Assembly (NCBI RefSeq): GCF_021603645.1
Contig: NZ_BQHJ01000004.1
Coordinates: 372,001-436,000 of the forward strand
Length of the DNA: 64,000 nt
Reading direction: 5' to 3'
From: Pseudomonas pseudonitroreducens
Lineage (GTDB): Bacteria; Pseudomonadota; Gammaproteobacteria; Pseudomonadales; Pseudomonadaceae
The position numbers and the translations under genes are program-made. The notes beneath the pieces are model-generated. The model did no database searches and was not told where the DNA came from. It saw nothing but the letters and a program-made list of their open reading frames with translations. Below are positions 42,586-52,307 of this stretch, piece by piece (the stretch's first letter is position 1; each line of letters begins with the position of its first letter).

Positions 42586-43830
42586 ATGGACACGCTGCTG
42601 ATCCTGCTCGGCCTGCTGCTGATTCTTGCCGGGTACGTCTGGCTCATCGCCCGCGCTTTCGAGCGCAGCCTGTTCTGGGGCCTCGCCAGCCTGCTGCCGC
42701 CATTGGCGCTGCTGTTCGTCCTGATTCACTGGCGCCACGCCCGAAGCGCCGTGGCGCTGGGCGGCCTGGGCTGTATTCCGCTGGTAGTCGGCCTGACCAT
42801 GCTGGCCAACCAGGACAGCGCGCGCCTGGAGGCGATCCTCCGTCTGGAGTGGCTCAAGCCCGAGCCGGCAGCCAAGCCTGAACTGGCCATCGACCTGCGC
42901 GGTGAGCTGAACGGCCAACCCTTCGTGCCCGAGCAGGCCGAATTCATCGACGGTGTGCTCAGCCTGCGCGAAGGCCAGGATTTCTACGCCCACCGCGAAA
43001 TCCAGGTCCGTCTGGCGGCTCCGCTCAGCGGCCCGCTCCGGCTGGACGTGCTGCCTGACGACAAGGGCCGCCTGCCGGAAATCGAAGTCAGCTGGCTCGC
43101 ACCCGGTGAGGAATTACCCGAAGCGGTGCGCCTGCAGCGTGGCTACAGCCTGCACCTCGATCTGCGCCCCAAGGCACCCAATCGCATGGAGGGCGCGTTC
43201 CACCTGGTGCTGCCGGCGGAAATGCAGACCACCCTGTCCGGTACCATCGAAGTATTCACCGATCGCCTGCGCTATCGCGACGGCACCGTCGACAACCGAT
43301 TCGATTCCCGCGATACCCTGCGTTATGTGTTGCAGGACTATCTGCAACGTCGCTTTGCCCGCCGTGACGTTGCCATTCTCCACATGCCGACTCTGGATCC
43401 GCAGCGGGTCTCCCAGGTCGTTCCATTGACCGTCGAGTTCGCTGGCGAGACGCAGGATCTGCAAGTGACGCTGGAGAAGGACCCGGCACGCGGCTGGGGC
43501 GTGCGCGGTGATCGTTTTGCACGACTCAAGGCGGCGAGCGCGATTGCGCCGCCAGCCCCGGCTCCCGCTCCGGTGAAAGCGAGCGCCCCTGTACAGGCCG
43601 TGCCGGAAAGCGGTCGCCTGGACCTCGAGCGCCTGCTGGCAACGCCCCAGCGTTACGTCAACCGCAGCATGCGCGTGACCACCGAGCGCGGACGCACCGC
43701 CGAAGGCGTCTTCGTCGGGTTGAACGCCGATGGCCGCGTCGTCATCCGCCGGGTCATCGATGGGCCGGGGGAGGCCAGTTATACGCTGCGCCCCAGCGAA
43801 ATCACCGATATCGAGTTGCCGGCGCACTGA
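42586..43830 (+). CDS. Conserved hypothetical membrane-anchored protein
   Basis: 414 residues, starting on the base after the previous stop. Two or three hydrophobic helices at the N-terminus (residues ~3-22, 31-47, 57-76) are followed by a large beta-rich soluble part (residues ~100-315), a Pro/Ala linker (~317-345) and a C-terminal module (LERLLATPQRYVNRSMRVTTERGRTAEGVFVGLNADGRVVIRRV) that looks like a small beta-barrel. Not recognised. It is translationally tied to the two thioesterases. Confidence 0.75.
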   Translation: MDTLLILLGLLLILAGYVWLIARAFERSLFWGLASLLPPLALLFVLIHWRHARSAVALGGLGCIPLVVGLTMLANQDSARLEAILRLEWLKPEPAAKPELAIDLRGELNGQPFVPEQAEFIDGVLSLREGQDFYAHREIQVRLAAPLSGPLRLDVLPDDKGRLPEIEVSWLAPGEELPEAVRLQRGYSLHLDLRPKAPNRMEGAFHLVLPAEMQTTLSGTIEVFTDRLRYRDGTVDNRFDSRDTLRYVLQDYLQRRFARRDVAILHMPTLDPQRVSQVVPLTVEFAGETQDLQVTLEKDPARGWGVRGDRFARLKAASAIAPPAPAPAPVKASAPVQAVPESGRLDLERLLATPQRYVNRSMRVTTERGRTAEGVFVGLNADGRVVIRRVIDGPGEASYTLRPSEITDIELPAH

Positions 43831-43880
43831 CCATGCGCCGATGCTCTGGTATCGATGTGTCGGCGAATTTTCTCCAAACC

Positions 43881-43906
43881 CTTGAATTGGCTCGGGAAGC
43901 CCCCAT
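43881..43906 (+). promoter_or_regulatory. Sigma-32 heat-shock promoter of htpG
   Basis: CTTGAA at 43881-43886, a 14-bp spacer and CCCCAT at 43901-43906 match the RpoH consensus at every base. It lies 55 bp before the htpG ATG. Confidence 0.88.
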
Positions 43907-43960
43907 CTCGCTGACATCGGCCGCATGACGCGGCATTTGTCATCCTCGGAGCGAGAAACA

Positions 43961-45865
43961 ATGAGCGCGGAGACTCAAAAAGAAACACTGGGCTTCCAGA
44001 CCGAAGTGAAGCAGCTGCTTCACCTGATGATTCATTCCCTGTATTCGAACAAGGAAATCTTCCTTCGTGAACTGATTTCCAACGCCTCCGACGCCGCCGA
44101 CAAGCTGCGTTTCGAAGCCCTGGCCAAGCCGGAGCTGCTCGAAGGCGGTGCCGAGCTGAAGATTCGTGTGAGCTTCGACAAGGACGCCAAGACCGTCACC
44201 CTCGAAGACAACGGCATCGGCATGAGCCGCGAGGAAGTCATCGCGCACCTGGGCACCATCGCCAAGTCCGGCACCGCCGACTTCCTGAAGAACCTCTCCG
44301 GTGACCAGAAGAAGGATTCCCACCTGATCGGTCAGTTCGGTGTGGGCTTCTACAGCGCCTTCATCGTTGCCGACAAAGTGGACGTATTCAGCCGTCGCGC
44401 CGGTGCGCCGGCCAGCGAGGGCGTGCACTGGTCGTCGAAAGGCGAGGGCGAGTTCGAAGTCGCCACTGTCGACAAGGCGGAACGCGGCACCCGTATCGTC
44501 CTGCACCTGAAGGACGGCGAGGACGAGTTCGCTGACGGCTGGCTCCTGCGCAACATCATCAAGAAATACTCCGACCACATCGCGCTGCCCATCGAGCTGC
44601 CGAAGGAGCACCACGGCGAAGAGGCCGACAAGCCGGCCGAAACCGAGTGGGAAGTGGTCAACCGTGCCAGCGCCCTGTGGACCCGTCCGCGCACCGAGGT
44701 GAAGGACGAGGAGTACCAGGAGTTCTACAAGCACATTGCCCATGACTTCGAGAACCCGCTGACCTGGAGCCACAACAAGGTCGAGGGCAAGCTCGAGTAC
44801 ACCTCGCTGCTCTACGTCCCGGCCCGCGCGCCGTTCGACCTGTACCACCGCGAGGCACCGCGCGGCCTGAAGCTGTACGTGCAGCGCGTGTTCATCATGG
44901 ACCAGGCCGACCAGTTCCTGCCGCTGTACCTGCGCTTCATCAAGGGTGTGGTGGACTCCAACGACCTGTCGCTGAACGTCTCCCGCGAGATCCTGCAGTC
45001 CGGCCCCATCGTCGATTCGATGAAGTCCGCGCTGACCAAGCGCTCCCTGGACATGCTGGAGAAGCTGGCGAGCAACGATGCCGAGGCCTACAAGGGCTTC
45101 TGGAAGAACTTTGGCCAGGTGCTCAAGGAAGGTCCGGCCGAGGACTTCGCCAACAAGGACAAGATCGCCGGCCTGCTGCGCTTCTCCTCCACCAGTGACG
45201 AGAGCGGCGAGCAGAGCGTGTCCCTGGCCGACTACATCGGCCGCCTGAAGGAAGGCCAGGACAAGATCTACTACCTCACCGGCGAAAGCTTCGCCCAGGT
45301 GAAGAACAGCCCGCACCTGGAAGTCTTCCGCAAGAAAGGCATCGAAGTGCTGCTGCTCACCGATCGCATCGACGAGTGGCTGATGAGCTACCTGCCGGAG
45401 TTCGATGGCAAGCAACTGGTCGACGTCGCCCGTGGCGACCTGGACCTGGGCAGCCTGGACTCGGAAGAGGACAAGAAGGCCCAGGAAGAGATCGCCAAGG
45501 CCAAAGAAGGCCTGGCCGAGCGTCTGAAGGCCGCGCTGGGCGAAGAAGTTGCCGAGGTGCGCGTCTCCCATCGCCTGACCGACTCGCCGGCGATCCTCGC
45601 CATCGGCGAACAGGACCTGGGCCTGCAGATGCGCCAGATCCTCGAGGCCAGCGGGCAGAAAGTGCCGGAAGCCAAGCCGATCTTCGAGTTCAACCCGGCC
45701 CACCCGCTGATCGAGAAGCTCGATGCGGAAGCCGACGAAGACCGCTTCGGTGAGCTGACCCACATCCTCTTCGACCAGGCCGCCCTGGCTGCGGGGGACA
45801 GTCTGAAAGACCCGGCCGCCTATGTGCGCCGCCTGAACAAGCTGCTGGTGGAACTTTCCGCCTAA
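43961..45865 (+). CDS. htpG: Molecular chaperone HtpG (Hsp90)
   Basis: 634 residues from ATG 43961 ([13 protein letters not shown]); an ATG at 43925 would overlap the promoter start region. GHKL ATPase motifs: [50 protein letters not shown] and the GTRI loop. Middle and dimerisation domains are complete. ATP-dependent cytoplasmic folding of client proteins. Confidence 0.98.
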   Translation: MSAETQKETLGFQTEVKQLLHLMIHSLYSNKEIFLRELISNASDAADKLRFEALAKPELLEGGAELKIRVSFDKDAKTVTLEDNGIGMSREEVIAHLGTIAKSGTADFLKNLSGDQKKDSHLIGQFGVGFYSAFIVADKVDVFSRRAGAPASEGVHWSSKGEGEFEVATVDKAERGTRIVLHLKDGEDEFADGWLLRNIIKKYSDHIALPIELPKEHHGEEADKPAETEWEVVNRASALWTRPRTEVKDEEYQEFYKHIAHDFENPLTWSHNKVEGKLEYTSLLYVPARAPFDLYHREAPRGLKLYVQRVFIMDQADQFLPLYLRFIKGVVDSNDLSLNVSREILQSGPIVDSMKSALTKRSLDMLEKLASNDAEAYKGFWKNFGQVLKEGPAEDFANKDKIAGLLRFSSTSDESGEQSVSLADYIGRLKEGQDKIYYLTGESFAQVKNSPHLEVFRKKGIEVLLLTDRIDEWLMSYLPEFDGKQLVDVARGDLDLGSLDSEEDKKAQEEIAKAKEGLAERLKAALGEEVAEVRVSHRLTDSPAILAIGEQDLGLQMRQILEASGQKVPEAKPIFEFNPAHPLIEKLDAEADEDRFGELTHILFDQAALAAGDSLKDPAAYVRRLNKLLVELSA

Positions 45866-45878
45866 GCTGAACCAGCCC

Positions 45879-45908
45879 AAAGCCCGCCTCGGCGGGCTTT
45901 GCGTTTTT
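45879..45908 (+). terminator. Terminator of htpG
   Basis: AAAGCCCGCC-TC-GGCGGGCTTT followed by GCGTTTTT, 14 bp past the stop. Confidence 0.88.
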
Positions 45909-45954
45909 CAAGTACTCGAGCAACTACACCGACAAGCGAAAGGGGACTACCCGA

Positions 45955-46686
45955 ATGAGCCAGATCAGCGTGCAACCTGTCGCCTACAGCCTCGATGGCG
46001 TGTCCTTCGAAGGCCAACTGGTATTCGATGCTGCCAGCAACGCGCCGCGCCCCGGCCTGCTGATGGCGCCGAACTGGATGGGCGTCAGCCAGGGCGCCGT
46101 GGACATTGCCCGCAAGGTCGCCGAGCGCGGCTATGTGGTGCTGGTGGCCGATCTCTATGGCAAGGACGTGCGCCCCAATGGCCCGGAGCAGGCAGGCGCC
46201 GCCATGATGCCGCTGAAGAACGACCGCGCGCTGCTGCGCAAGCGCATGCGGCTCTCGCTCAAGACCCTGCTGGAGCAGGCGGGCAAAGCGCCCCTGGATA
46301 CCACGAAGCTCGCCACCTTCGGCTTCTGCTTCGGTGGCTGCTGCGCCCTGGAGCTGGCCCGTGATGGCGCGCCGCTGGCCGCCGCGGTGTCTTTCCATGG
46401 CACTCTGGATACGCCGAATCCTGCCGATGCGCAGAACATCAAAGGATCGGTACTGGTCCTCGATGGTGCCATCGATCCTTTCGTGCCGCGTGAGCAGCTG
46501 ACGGCGTTCGCCAAGGAGATGATCGACGCCAAGGTGGATTGGGCTCTCACCAGCTACGGCGGTGCCGCGCACTCGTTCACCGATCCGCACGCGCAGATCC
46601 CCGGCAAGATGCAGTACGACGCCAAGGTGGCGCGCCGCGCTTTCGCGGCGATGTTCGACCTGCTGGAGGAGCGCTTCGGCGCCTGA
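45955..46686 (+). CDS. Dienelactone hydrolase-family protein
   Basis: 243 residues; AAGGGG ribosome binding site. Alpha/beta hydrolase with the DLH nucleophile elbow GFCFGGCC (catalytic Cys), Asp in LVLDGAIDPFVP and His in GGAAHSFTDP. Cytoplasmic. Related enzymes hydrolyse dienelactone in chlorocatechol breakdown, but most genomic members have unknown substrates, and no aromatic pathway genes are near. Confidence 0.92.
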   Translation: MSQISVQPVAYSLDGVSFEGQLVFDAASNAPRPGLLMAPNWMGVSQGAVDIARKVAERGYVVLVADLYGKDVRPNGPEQAGAAMMPLKNDRALLRKRMRLSLKTLLEQAGKAPLDTTKLATFGFCFGGCCALELARDGAPLAAAVSFHGTLDTPNPADAQNIKGSVLVLDGAIDPFVPREQLTAFAKEMIDAKVDWALTSYGGAAHSFTDPHAQIPGKMQYDAKVARRAFAAMFDLLEERFGA

Positions 46687-46728
46687 CCGGGTAGGGGGAG
46701 GGCGTCGCGCCGCTCCCCCGTTTCGGAT

Positions 46729-48009
46729 TCAGCGCAGCTTGGCCACCTTGAACTCCAGGTCCGGCCAGGCTGGCAGGCCGGCGAAGTCCTCCCGCAGATA
46801 GCGCGCCAGCGCGATGATCTGCGCGTTGTTCAGGCTATGGCGGAAAGCCGGCATATAGCCCAGTTCAGGACGGGCGGGGTTGCCGATGCCGTCCAGGATC
46901 ACCCTCAGCAGATTGTCCGGCGTCGGCGCATACAGGTTGTTACTCACGGCCAGCGACGGCCGCACTCCGTTGAGCTTCGGGCTGTCACCGTCATGGTGGC
47001 AGGCCATGCAGGCGCCCTTGAATAGCCGTCCACCGCTGCCACTGACAGGCTGCAAGGTGCCGTAGGTGCGCTGCTCCAGTTCAGCCGCCTGCTTCTCCGG
47101 CGAGAAGTCGCCCGGTTGCTCCGGAAGCAGGGTCGCGAGATAGCGCGCCATGGCTTGCAGCTCCGCGTCCGGTTGCTGCGCCAGCCCGGCGGCCACCGAC
47201 GCCATGGGGCCGGCGGCGGCTCCGTGGTAGCGCGAGAAGCCGTTGCGCAAGTAGTCGTACAGTGTTGCCTGGGTCCAGGGGATGGCCGGCTTGCCGTTAC
47301 CGTTGAGTGGCGGAACCTGCCAGCCGTCCACGGTTGCGCCGGCGAAGCGCTGCTTGCCGGTGCGCTCGGCGCCCAGTGCGTTGCGCGGCGTGTGGCAGGC
47401 ACTGCAATGGCCCAGCCCCTCCACCAGATAGGCGCCGCGATTCCAGGCCGCATCACGCTGCGGCTTCGGCTGGAAAGGCCTCTTGTCGAAGAACAGGAAG
47501 TTCCAGCCCGCCATCATCCGGCGCTGGTTGTAGGGGAAGGGCAGGCGATTGTCCGGCGTATCCGCCTCGACGGCCGTGCGGCTCATCAGGTAGGCATAAA
47601 GGTCGCGCAGATCGTCGTCGTCGACTCGGGTGAAGGCGGTATAGGGGAAGGCCGGATAGAGGTAGGCGCCCTCGCGGGCAATACCCTCGCGCATGGCGCG
47701 CCTGAAGGCATCGAAGGACCAGCGGCCAATACCGGTCTTGGGCTCCGGCGTGAGGTTGGAGGTGTAGAGCGTGCCGAACGGCGTCAGCATGGCGCGGCCG
47801 CCCGCCAGTGGCGTGCCGCCATCGCGGGTATGACAGGCCACGCAGTTGCCGAGGGCGGCCAAGCGCTGCCCCCGGGCGACGGATTCGGCGCCGAAGCTTT
47901 CGCGAGCGGGCGGCTCGATCGGCGCGATGCTCGGCTGCCAGGAGAGGAACAGGCCGAGCATGATGAGAGCAGCCAGCCCGCCGACGATGGCCAGAGACGT
48001 GTTTTTCAT
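46729..48009 (-). CDS. Triheme c-type cytochrome, electron acceptor of the IorAB-type dehydrogenase
   Basis: 426 residues. N-terminal hydrophobic signal/anchor (LAIVGGLAALIMLGLFLSW), then three heme-binding motifs CVACH, CSACH and CMACH, each in its own cytochrome c domain. This resembles the cytochrome subunit of alcohol/aldehyde dehydrogenases. The start overlaps the IorB stop (ATGA), so it should take electrons from that enzyme and pass them to the respiratory chain in the periplasm. Confidence 0.93.
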   Translation of the reverse strand: MKNTSLAIVGGLAALIMLGLFLSWQPSIAPIEPPARESFGAESVARGQRLAALGNCVACHTRDGGTPLAGGRAMLTPFGTLYTSNLTPEPKTGIGRWSFDAFRRAMREGIAREGAYLYPAFPYTAFTRVDDDDLRDLYAYLMSRTAVEADTPDNRLPFPYNQRRMMAGWNFLFFDKRPFQPKPQRDAAWNRGAYLVEGLGHCSACHTPRNALGAERTGKQRFAGATVDGWQVPPLNGNGKPAIPWTQATLYDYLRNGFSRYHGAAAGPMASVAAGLAQQPDAELQAMARYLATLLPEQPGDFSPEKQAAELEQRTYGTLQPVSGSGGRLFKGACMACHHDGDSPKLNGVRPSLAVSNNLYAPTPDNLLRVILDGIGNPARPELGYMPAFRHSLNNAQIIALARYLREDFAGLPAWPDLEFKVAKLR

Positions 48010-50243
48010 GAAGATTGCCTCTCCTGCAACGCGGCACGGACCCGTTCAGGGGTGAACGGCGGGCGGGTGAAGCGCACGCCGGTAGCGTCGTACAGGGCGT
48101 TGGCGATGGCGGCGGCGCTGGGCACCGAGGTCGATTCGCCGGCCCCCAGCGGCGGAGTGCCGGGACGGTCGAGCAGCAGCGCAGTGATCTTGGGTACTTC
48201 CGGGAATCCGAGGATCGAATAGCCACCCCACTCCAGGCTGGTGACGCCGCCGCGGTCGAAGGTGGAGTACTCCATCAGTGCGCGGCTGGTGGCCTGGATC
48301 ACGTTGCCGTGGACCTGGTGGCGTACGCCATCCGGGTTGACCATCTGCCCGCAATCCTGTGCCACGTGGACATCGGTCACGCGGACTGCGCCGGTGTGCG
48401 GCTCGACCTCGACATCCACTATCCAGGCCGCCCAGGCCGAGCCGAAGCCCGGGAAGGCGCTGTGGAAGTAGCGCGCATAGGCGAATCCGCGCCCGACCAG
48501 CAGGTTGCCCTGCTGCGCCCGTGGGTTGGGCGAGACGCGCGGCAGCCAGCGCGCGGAGCTGGCCAGTGTGTTGATCAGTGTAATTGCGCGCTCATCGTGC
48601 AGGTAGCGCAGGCGGAACTCGATGGGATCGGCCCCGGCCATCTGCGCCAGTTCGTCGATGTAGGACTCGTGGGCGAATACGTTGGGCAATGCGGACACGC
48701 CGCGCATCCAGGATGCCCGGACGATGGGCGCGGCGTCATTGCACACCACGCGCATGTGCGGGTAGGCGTATTGCGGGACGGCGGTGCGATCGCCCATCTG
48801 CGTCACCTGGGCCTTGGCCTCCACCCGCGAGGTGAGCAGCAGCGCCAGGGTGATGCCGTTGTTGGACGGGTAGCAGGTGGCGAAGTCATAGGCGAGCACG
48901 TTGCCGTCACTGTCCAGCCCGCCACGGACGTCGATCAGTTGCGCCGAACCCTTGGGTTCCCAACCGTGTTCCTGTTCGCGCGTCAGTTGTACGCGTACCG
49001 GCCGGCCCAGCGCCATGGCAAGCAGGGCAGCGTCGGCGGCCACGTCATCGGCGCAGTTGCGGCCGTAGCAGCCGGACGCTTCCATTCGTATGACTTCGAC
49101 CTGCTCGGGCGGCATGTCGAGCAGCATCGCCAGGTCGGCGCGCAAGTTGTGGGGGTTCTGGCTGCCGGACCAGACCTTCATCACGCCGTCCTCGAGATGG
49201 GCGAGCGCGCAGGACGGGCCGATGGAAGCATGCTGGTGGTAAGGCCAGACGTAGGTGCGTTGCAGCGGGTGGGCGACTTGCCCGAGCGCGGCGTCCATCT
49301 GTGCGTCGTCTCGCAGCATGCGTGGCTGCTTGGGGTGGGCGCGCAGGGTGGCTTCCAGCTCGTCGAGTCCCAGTGGGGGCAGCGCGCTCCAGCTTTTCCA
49401 GCGCACCTTCAGTGACTGGGCGATACGTATCGCCTGTTCCTCGCGCTCGGCCACCACGCCGACGAAGTCGCCGACCACCACCAGGCGAACGAAGCCGGGC
49501 AAGTGGGCGACGGATGCTTCGTCCACTTCCAGCAGGCTCCTGCCCAGCGGCGCGCTGGTGTCGGCGCCGGTGTAGGGCGGGCGCACCACGCGGCCGTGGA
49601 GCATTCCCGGCAGGCGCATGTCGTGCACGTACGTCAACCCGCCAGTGACCTTGGCGGGGATATCCAGGCGCGGTACCGAGTGGCCGACCACGCGGTATTC
49701 GCTGGGGGACTTCAGCGGTGCGCTGGCATCGATCTTCAGTTCGAAGCGCTGGCCTTGCAGCAGTTCGCCGTAGCCGATGCGGCGCGCCGGTTGGCGTTTG
49801 TCGAAGATGGCTCCGTCGGCGCAGCCGAGCTGGCGGATGTTGACCTTCAGGTACTTCGCCGCACGCTGCATGAGGAACTCGCGCGCCTCGGCTGCAGCTC
49901 GACGCAGCGGAATGGCGCTGACCTGGATGCTCGAGCTGGCGATGGTTGGGCCCTGGTCGGGGGTGTAGCGCGTGTCTCCCAGCAACAGGGTCACCTGCTT
50001 GAGATCGACGTTCAGCTCCTCGGCGACGATCTGGCTCAGGGCGGTGCGGATGCCGGTGCCAAGGTCGACATGGCCGCAGGCGGCGGTGATGGTGCCGTTG
50101 CCGGCGATGCTGATGAAGCTGTCGACCTGGTCGAGCGGTAGCGCGCTGTCAGCGCTCTGTGCCAGCAGCGGGCGCGGCAGCTGGACGCTGACCAGCAGTA
50201 CGCCGCCAGCCTTGAGGAAGTTGCGGCGACTGAGCCGGTTCAT
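48006..50243 (-). CDS. Molybdenum-cofactor aldehyde oxidoreductase large subunit (IorB-type)
   Basis: 745 residues from ATG 50243. Twin-arginine signal LSRRNFLKAGGVLLVSVQLP indicates export of the folded complex. Xanthine-oxidase-family molybdopterin domains follow; visible features are KVTGGLTYVHDMRLPGMLHGRVVR, ACGHVDLGTGIRTALSQIVAEEL, ASWMRGVSALPNVFAHESYIDELA and the active-site Glu motif LGAGESTSVPSAAAIANAL. The frame extends upstream past 50243, but that is a shadow. Substrate likely an aldehyde or N-heterocycle. Confidence 0.92.
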   Translation of the reverse strand: MNRLSRRNFLKAGGVLLVSVQLPRPLLAQSADSALPLDQVDSFISIAGNGTITAACGHVDLGTGIRTALSQIVAEELNVDLKQVTLLLGDTRYTPDQGPTIASSSIQVSAIPLRRAAAEAREFLMQRAAKYLKVNIRQLGCADGAIFDKRQPARRIGYGELLQGQRFELKIDASAPLKSPSEYRVVGHSVPRLDIPAKVTGGLTYVHDMRLPGMLHGRVVRPPYTGADTSAPLGRSLLEVDEASVAHLPGFVRLVVVGDFVGVVAEREEQAIRIAQSLKVRWKSWSALPPLGLDELEATLRAHPKQPRMLRDDAQMDAALGQVAHPLQRTYVWPYHQHASIGPSCALAHLEDGVMKVWSGSQNPHNLRADLAMLLDMPPEQVEVIRMEASGCYGRNCADDVAADAALLAMALGRPVRVQLTREQEHGWEPKGSAQLIDVRGGLDSDGNVLAYDFATCYPSNNGITLALLLTSRVEAKAQVTQMGDRTAVPQYAYPHMRVVCNDAAPIVRASWMRGVSALPNVFAHESYIDELAQMAGADPIEFRLRYLHDERAITLINTLASSARWLPRVSPNPRAQQGNLLVGRGFAYARYFHSAFPGFGSAWAAWIVDVEVEPHTGAVRVTDVHVAQDCGQMVNPDGVRHQVHGNVIQATSRALMEYSTFDRGGVTSLEWGGYSILGFPEVPKITALLLDRPGTPPLGAGESTSVPSAAAIANALYDATGVRFTRPPFTPERVRAALQERQSS

Positions 50244-50731
50244 GCCGGGTTTCCCTGCCCGCTGTCGTTGCCCGGGCCAGCGGCCCGTCGAACGGCGTTG
50301 AGTATTTCCACATGGGTGCCGCAGCGGCACAGGTTGTAGGCCAGCTCCTGGCGAATCTCTTCGTCGCTCGGGTCGGGATTGCGGGCGAGCAGGGCTGCGC
50401 TGGTCATGACCATGCCGTTGGTGCAGTAGCCGCACTGTGCGGCCTGTTCGTCGATGAAGGCCTGCTGCACCGGGTGCGGCGCGTCCAGCGTGCCGAGGCC
50501 CTCGAGGGTGGTGATCTGGCGTCCCTGGGCCGCGGAGACCGGGGTGATGCAGGAGCGGGTGGCGACGCCATCGAGATGGACGGTACAGGCGCCGCATTCG
50601 CCCAGGCCGCAGCCGTACTTGGGGCCGTTGAGCTGCAGATCGTTGCGCAGGACGTACAACAGGGGTGTATCGGCCGCCACGGCGAGCGACCAGGTCCGGC
50701 CGTTGACGACCAGCGAGAGGGGATCAGCCAC
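50240..50731 (-). CDS. [2Fe-2S] subunit of the molybdenum oxidoreductase (IorA-type)
   Basis: 163 residues from GTG 50731, behind AGGAAGGAGT. The N-terminal plant-ferredoxin-like domain carries KYGCGLGECGACTVHLDG with a further Cys downstream; the C-terminal helical domain carries QCGYCTNGMVM and YNLCRCGTH. It bridges electrons from the Mo site to the cytochrome. No own signal peptide; co-export with the Tat-dependent IorB is the usual arrangement. First gene of the three-gene operon, coupled by ATGA. Confidence 0.95.
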   Translation of the reverse strand: MADPLSLVVNGRTWSLAVAADTPLLYVLRNDLQLNGPKYGCGLGECGACTVHLDGVATRSCITPVSAAQGRQITTLEGLGTLDAPHPVQQAFIDEQAAQCGYCTNGMVMTSAALLARNPDPSDEEIRQELAYNLCRCGTHVEILNAVRRAAGPGNDSGQGNPA

Positions 50732-50906
50732 GGGGTGGACTCCTTCCTGAGAGTGTCATGCCCGACACCCTGGCGCAGCGGGGTGAAGGGAAAAGGAAGG
50801 AAGTCTTCGGCAACGGCCAGGCGCCAGCTAGGGCGAGCAGGCCGATAGGGCTGTAGGAATCAGGCGATTGGGGCGCCGGTCGTGCGCGCCCCGCCAGGGT
50901 TTTGTG

Positions 50907-52160
50907 TCAGGCGTTGCCGGTAGCGACTGTGGAGGGTTGGTCGACGCGGTAACCCCGTGCGCCGAACCAGACGATGTACAGGTAGCACACCAGCGGCACG
51001 GCGAAGGAGGGCAGCAGGCCGATGCGATCGGCAAAGGAGGCCTGCACCAGCGGCATTACGGCGCCACCGACGATGGCCATGCAGAGCAGGCCGGAGCCCT
51101 TGCTGGTGAGGTTGCCCAGGCCTTCCAGGGCGAGGGAGAAGATGGTCGGGAACATGATCGAGTTGAACAGGCCGATCAGGATCAGCGCCCACATCGCCAC
51201 GTGCCCGCCGACGCTCAGCGCTATGCCGATCAGCACGGCGATGGCGACGGCGTTGAAGGCCAGCAGGCGGTTGGGTGCGATGGTGCGCATCAGTGCGCTG
51301 CCGATGAAGCGACCGAGCATGGCGCCGCCCCAGTAGAACGACAGGTACTTGCCGGCCTGGTCCGCCGGTAGCCCGGCGATATCCGGCTGCCCCATCAGGC
51401 TCACCAGATAGCTGCCGATGGATACTTCGGCGCCGACGTAGCAGAAAATCGCGATCACGCCGAACACCAGGTGGCGATGGGCGAAGATCGATTTCTGCCC
51501 GGCGGCGCCATCGGTGGGCTCGCCGTGGTGGATCTTCGGCAGGCGGAACAGGGCGATCAGCACGGCAATCGCAAACAGCAGCCCGGCCAGCACCAGGTAG
51601 GGGGTCTTCACCGAGTCCGCCTCACTGGCGGCAGAACTGCCGATCTGCGAGGCGGCGCCGGCGCCGATGGCGAGTATGGTCACCGAGCCGACCAGCGGGC
51701 CGACAGTGGTACCCAGGGAGTTGAAGGCCTGGGTGAGGTTCAGCCGGCTGGCCGCAGTCGACGCCGGGCCGAGCACGTTCACGTAGGGATTGGCCGCGAC
51801 CTGCAGCAAGGTGATGCCCGAGGCGAGGATGAACAGCGCGGCAAGGAAGAACGGATAGGACTGCGAGCCGGCCGCCGGGTAGAACAGCAGGCAGCCGACG
51901 CCGGCGGTGGCCAGGCCGACGATGATGCCGCTCTTGTAGCCGACCTTCTCCACCAGCCGGCCGGCGGGGAAGGACATGATGAAGTAGGCGCCGAAGAAGC
52001 AGAACTGCACCAGCGAGGCTTCCACGTAGGAGAGGGTGAAGACCGCCTTGAGGTGTGGCACGAGGATGTCGTTCAGCGACGTGATCAGGCCCCACATGAA
52101 GAACAGCAGGGTCAGTACGGTGAGGGCGCTGGTATGGCGGTGGGCGGTCGGCTGGTCCAT
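50907..52160 (-). CDS. FucP/GluP-type sugar:H+ symporter (MFS)
   Basis: 417 residues from ATG 52160, six bases after AGGAG; a GTG at 52163 is possible. Twelve membrane spans. FucP-family motifs: LFFMWGLITSLNDILVPHLKAVF, FFGAYFIMSFPAGRLVEKVGYKSGI, LQVAANPYVNVLGP and RLNLTQAFNSLGTTVGPLVG. Likely imports a sugar such as fucose, glucose or galactose; which one is not decidable. No sugar catabolism genes are next to it. Confidence 0.9.
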   Translation of the reverse strand: MDQPTAHRHTSALTVLTLLFFMWGLITSLNDILVPHLKAVFTLSYVEASLVQFCFFGAYFIMSFPAGRLVEKVGYKSGIIVGLATAGVGCLLFYPAAGSQSYPFFLAALFILASGITLLQVAANPYVNVLGPASTAASRLNLTQAFNSLGTTVGPLVGSVTILAIGAGAASQIGSSAASEADSVKTPYLVLAGLLFAIAVLIALFRLPKIHHGEPTDGAAGQKSIFAHRHLVFGVIAIFCYVGAEVSIGSYLVSLMGQPDIAGLPADQAGKYLSFYWGGAMLGRFIGSALMRTIAPNRLLAFNAVAIAVLIGIALSVGGHVAMWALILIGLFNSIMFPTIFSLALEGLGNLTSKGSGLLCMAIVGGAVMPLVQASFADRIGLLPSFAVPLVCYLYIVWFGARGYRVDQPSTVATGNA

Positions 52161-52307
52161 CACGGACTCCTCGGGCCAGAAGTAGCGGGCTTGCCGGTGG
52201 CAAGGGTTCAGGGCGGGCGATGCTACGGCAGGGCATCGCGCGAGTCCTCAAGCATTCGCCGGTGTTCGACAGCGCGGCGGCGATTTCCGATCGGTTTCTC
52301 TTTGCGA

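Noticed and set aside
43940-45880. 646-codon minus-strand open frame opposite htpG
   Set aside because: Shadow of htpG, which has its own sigma-32 promoter, complete Hsp90 motifs and a terminator.
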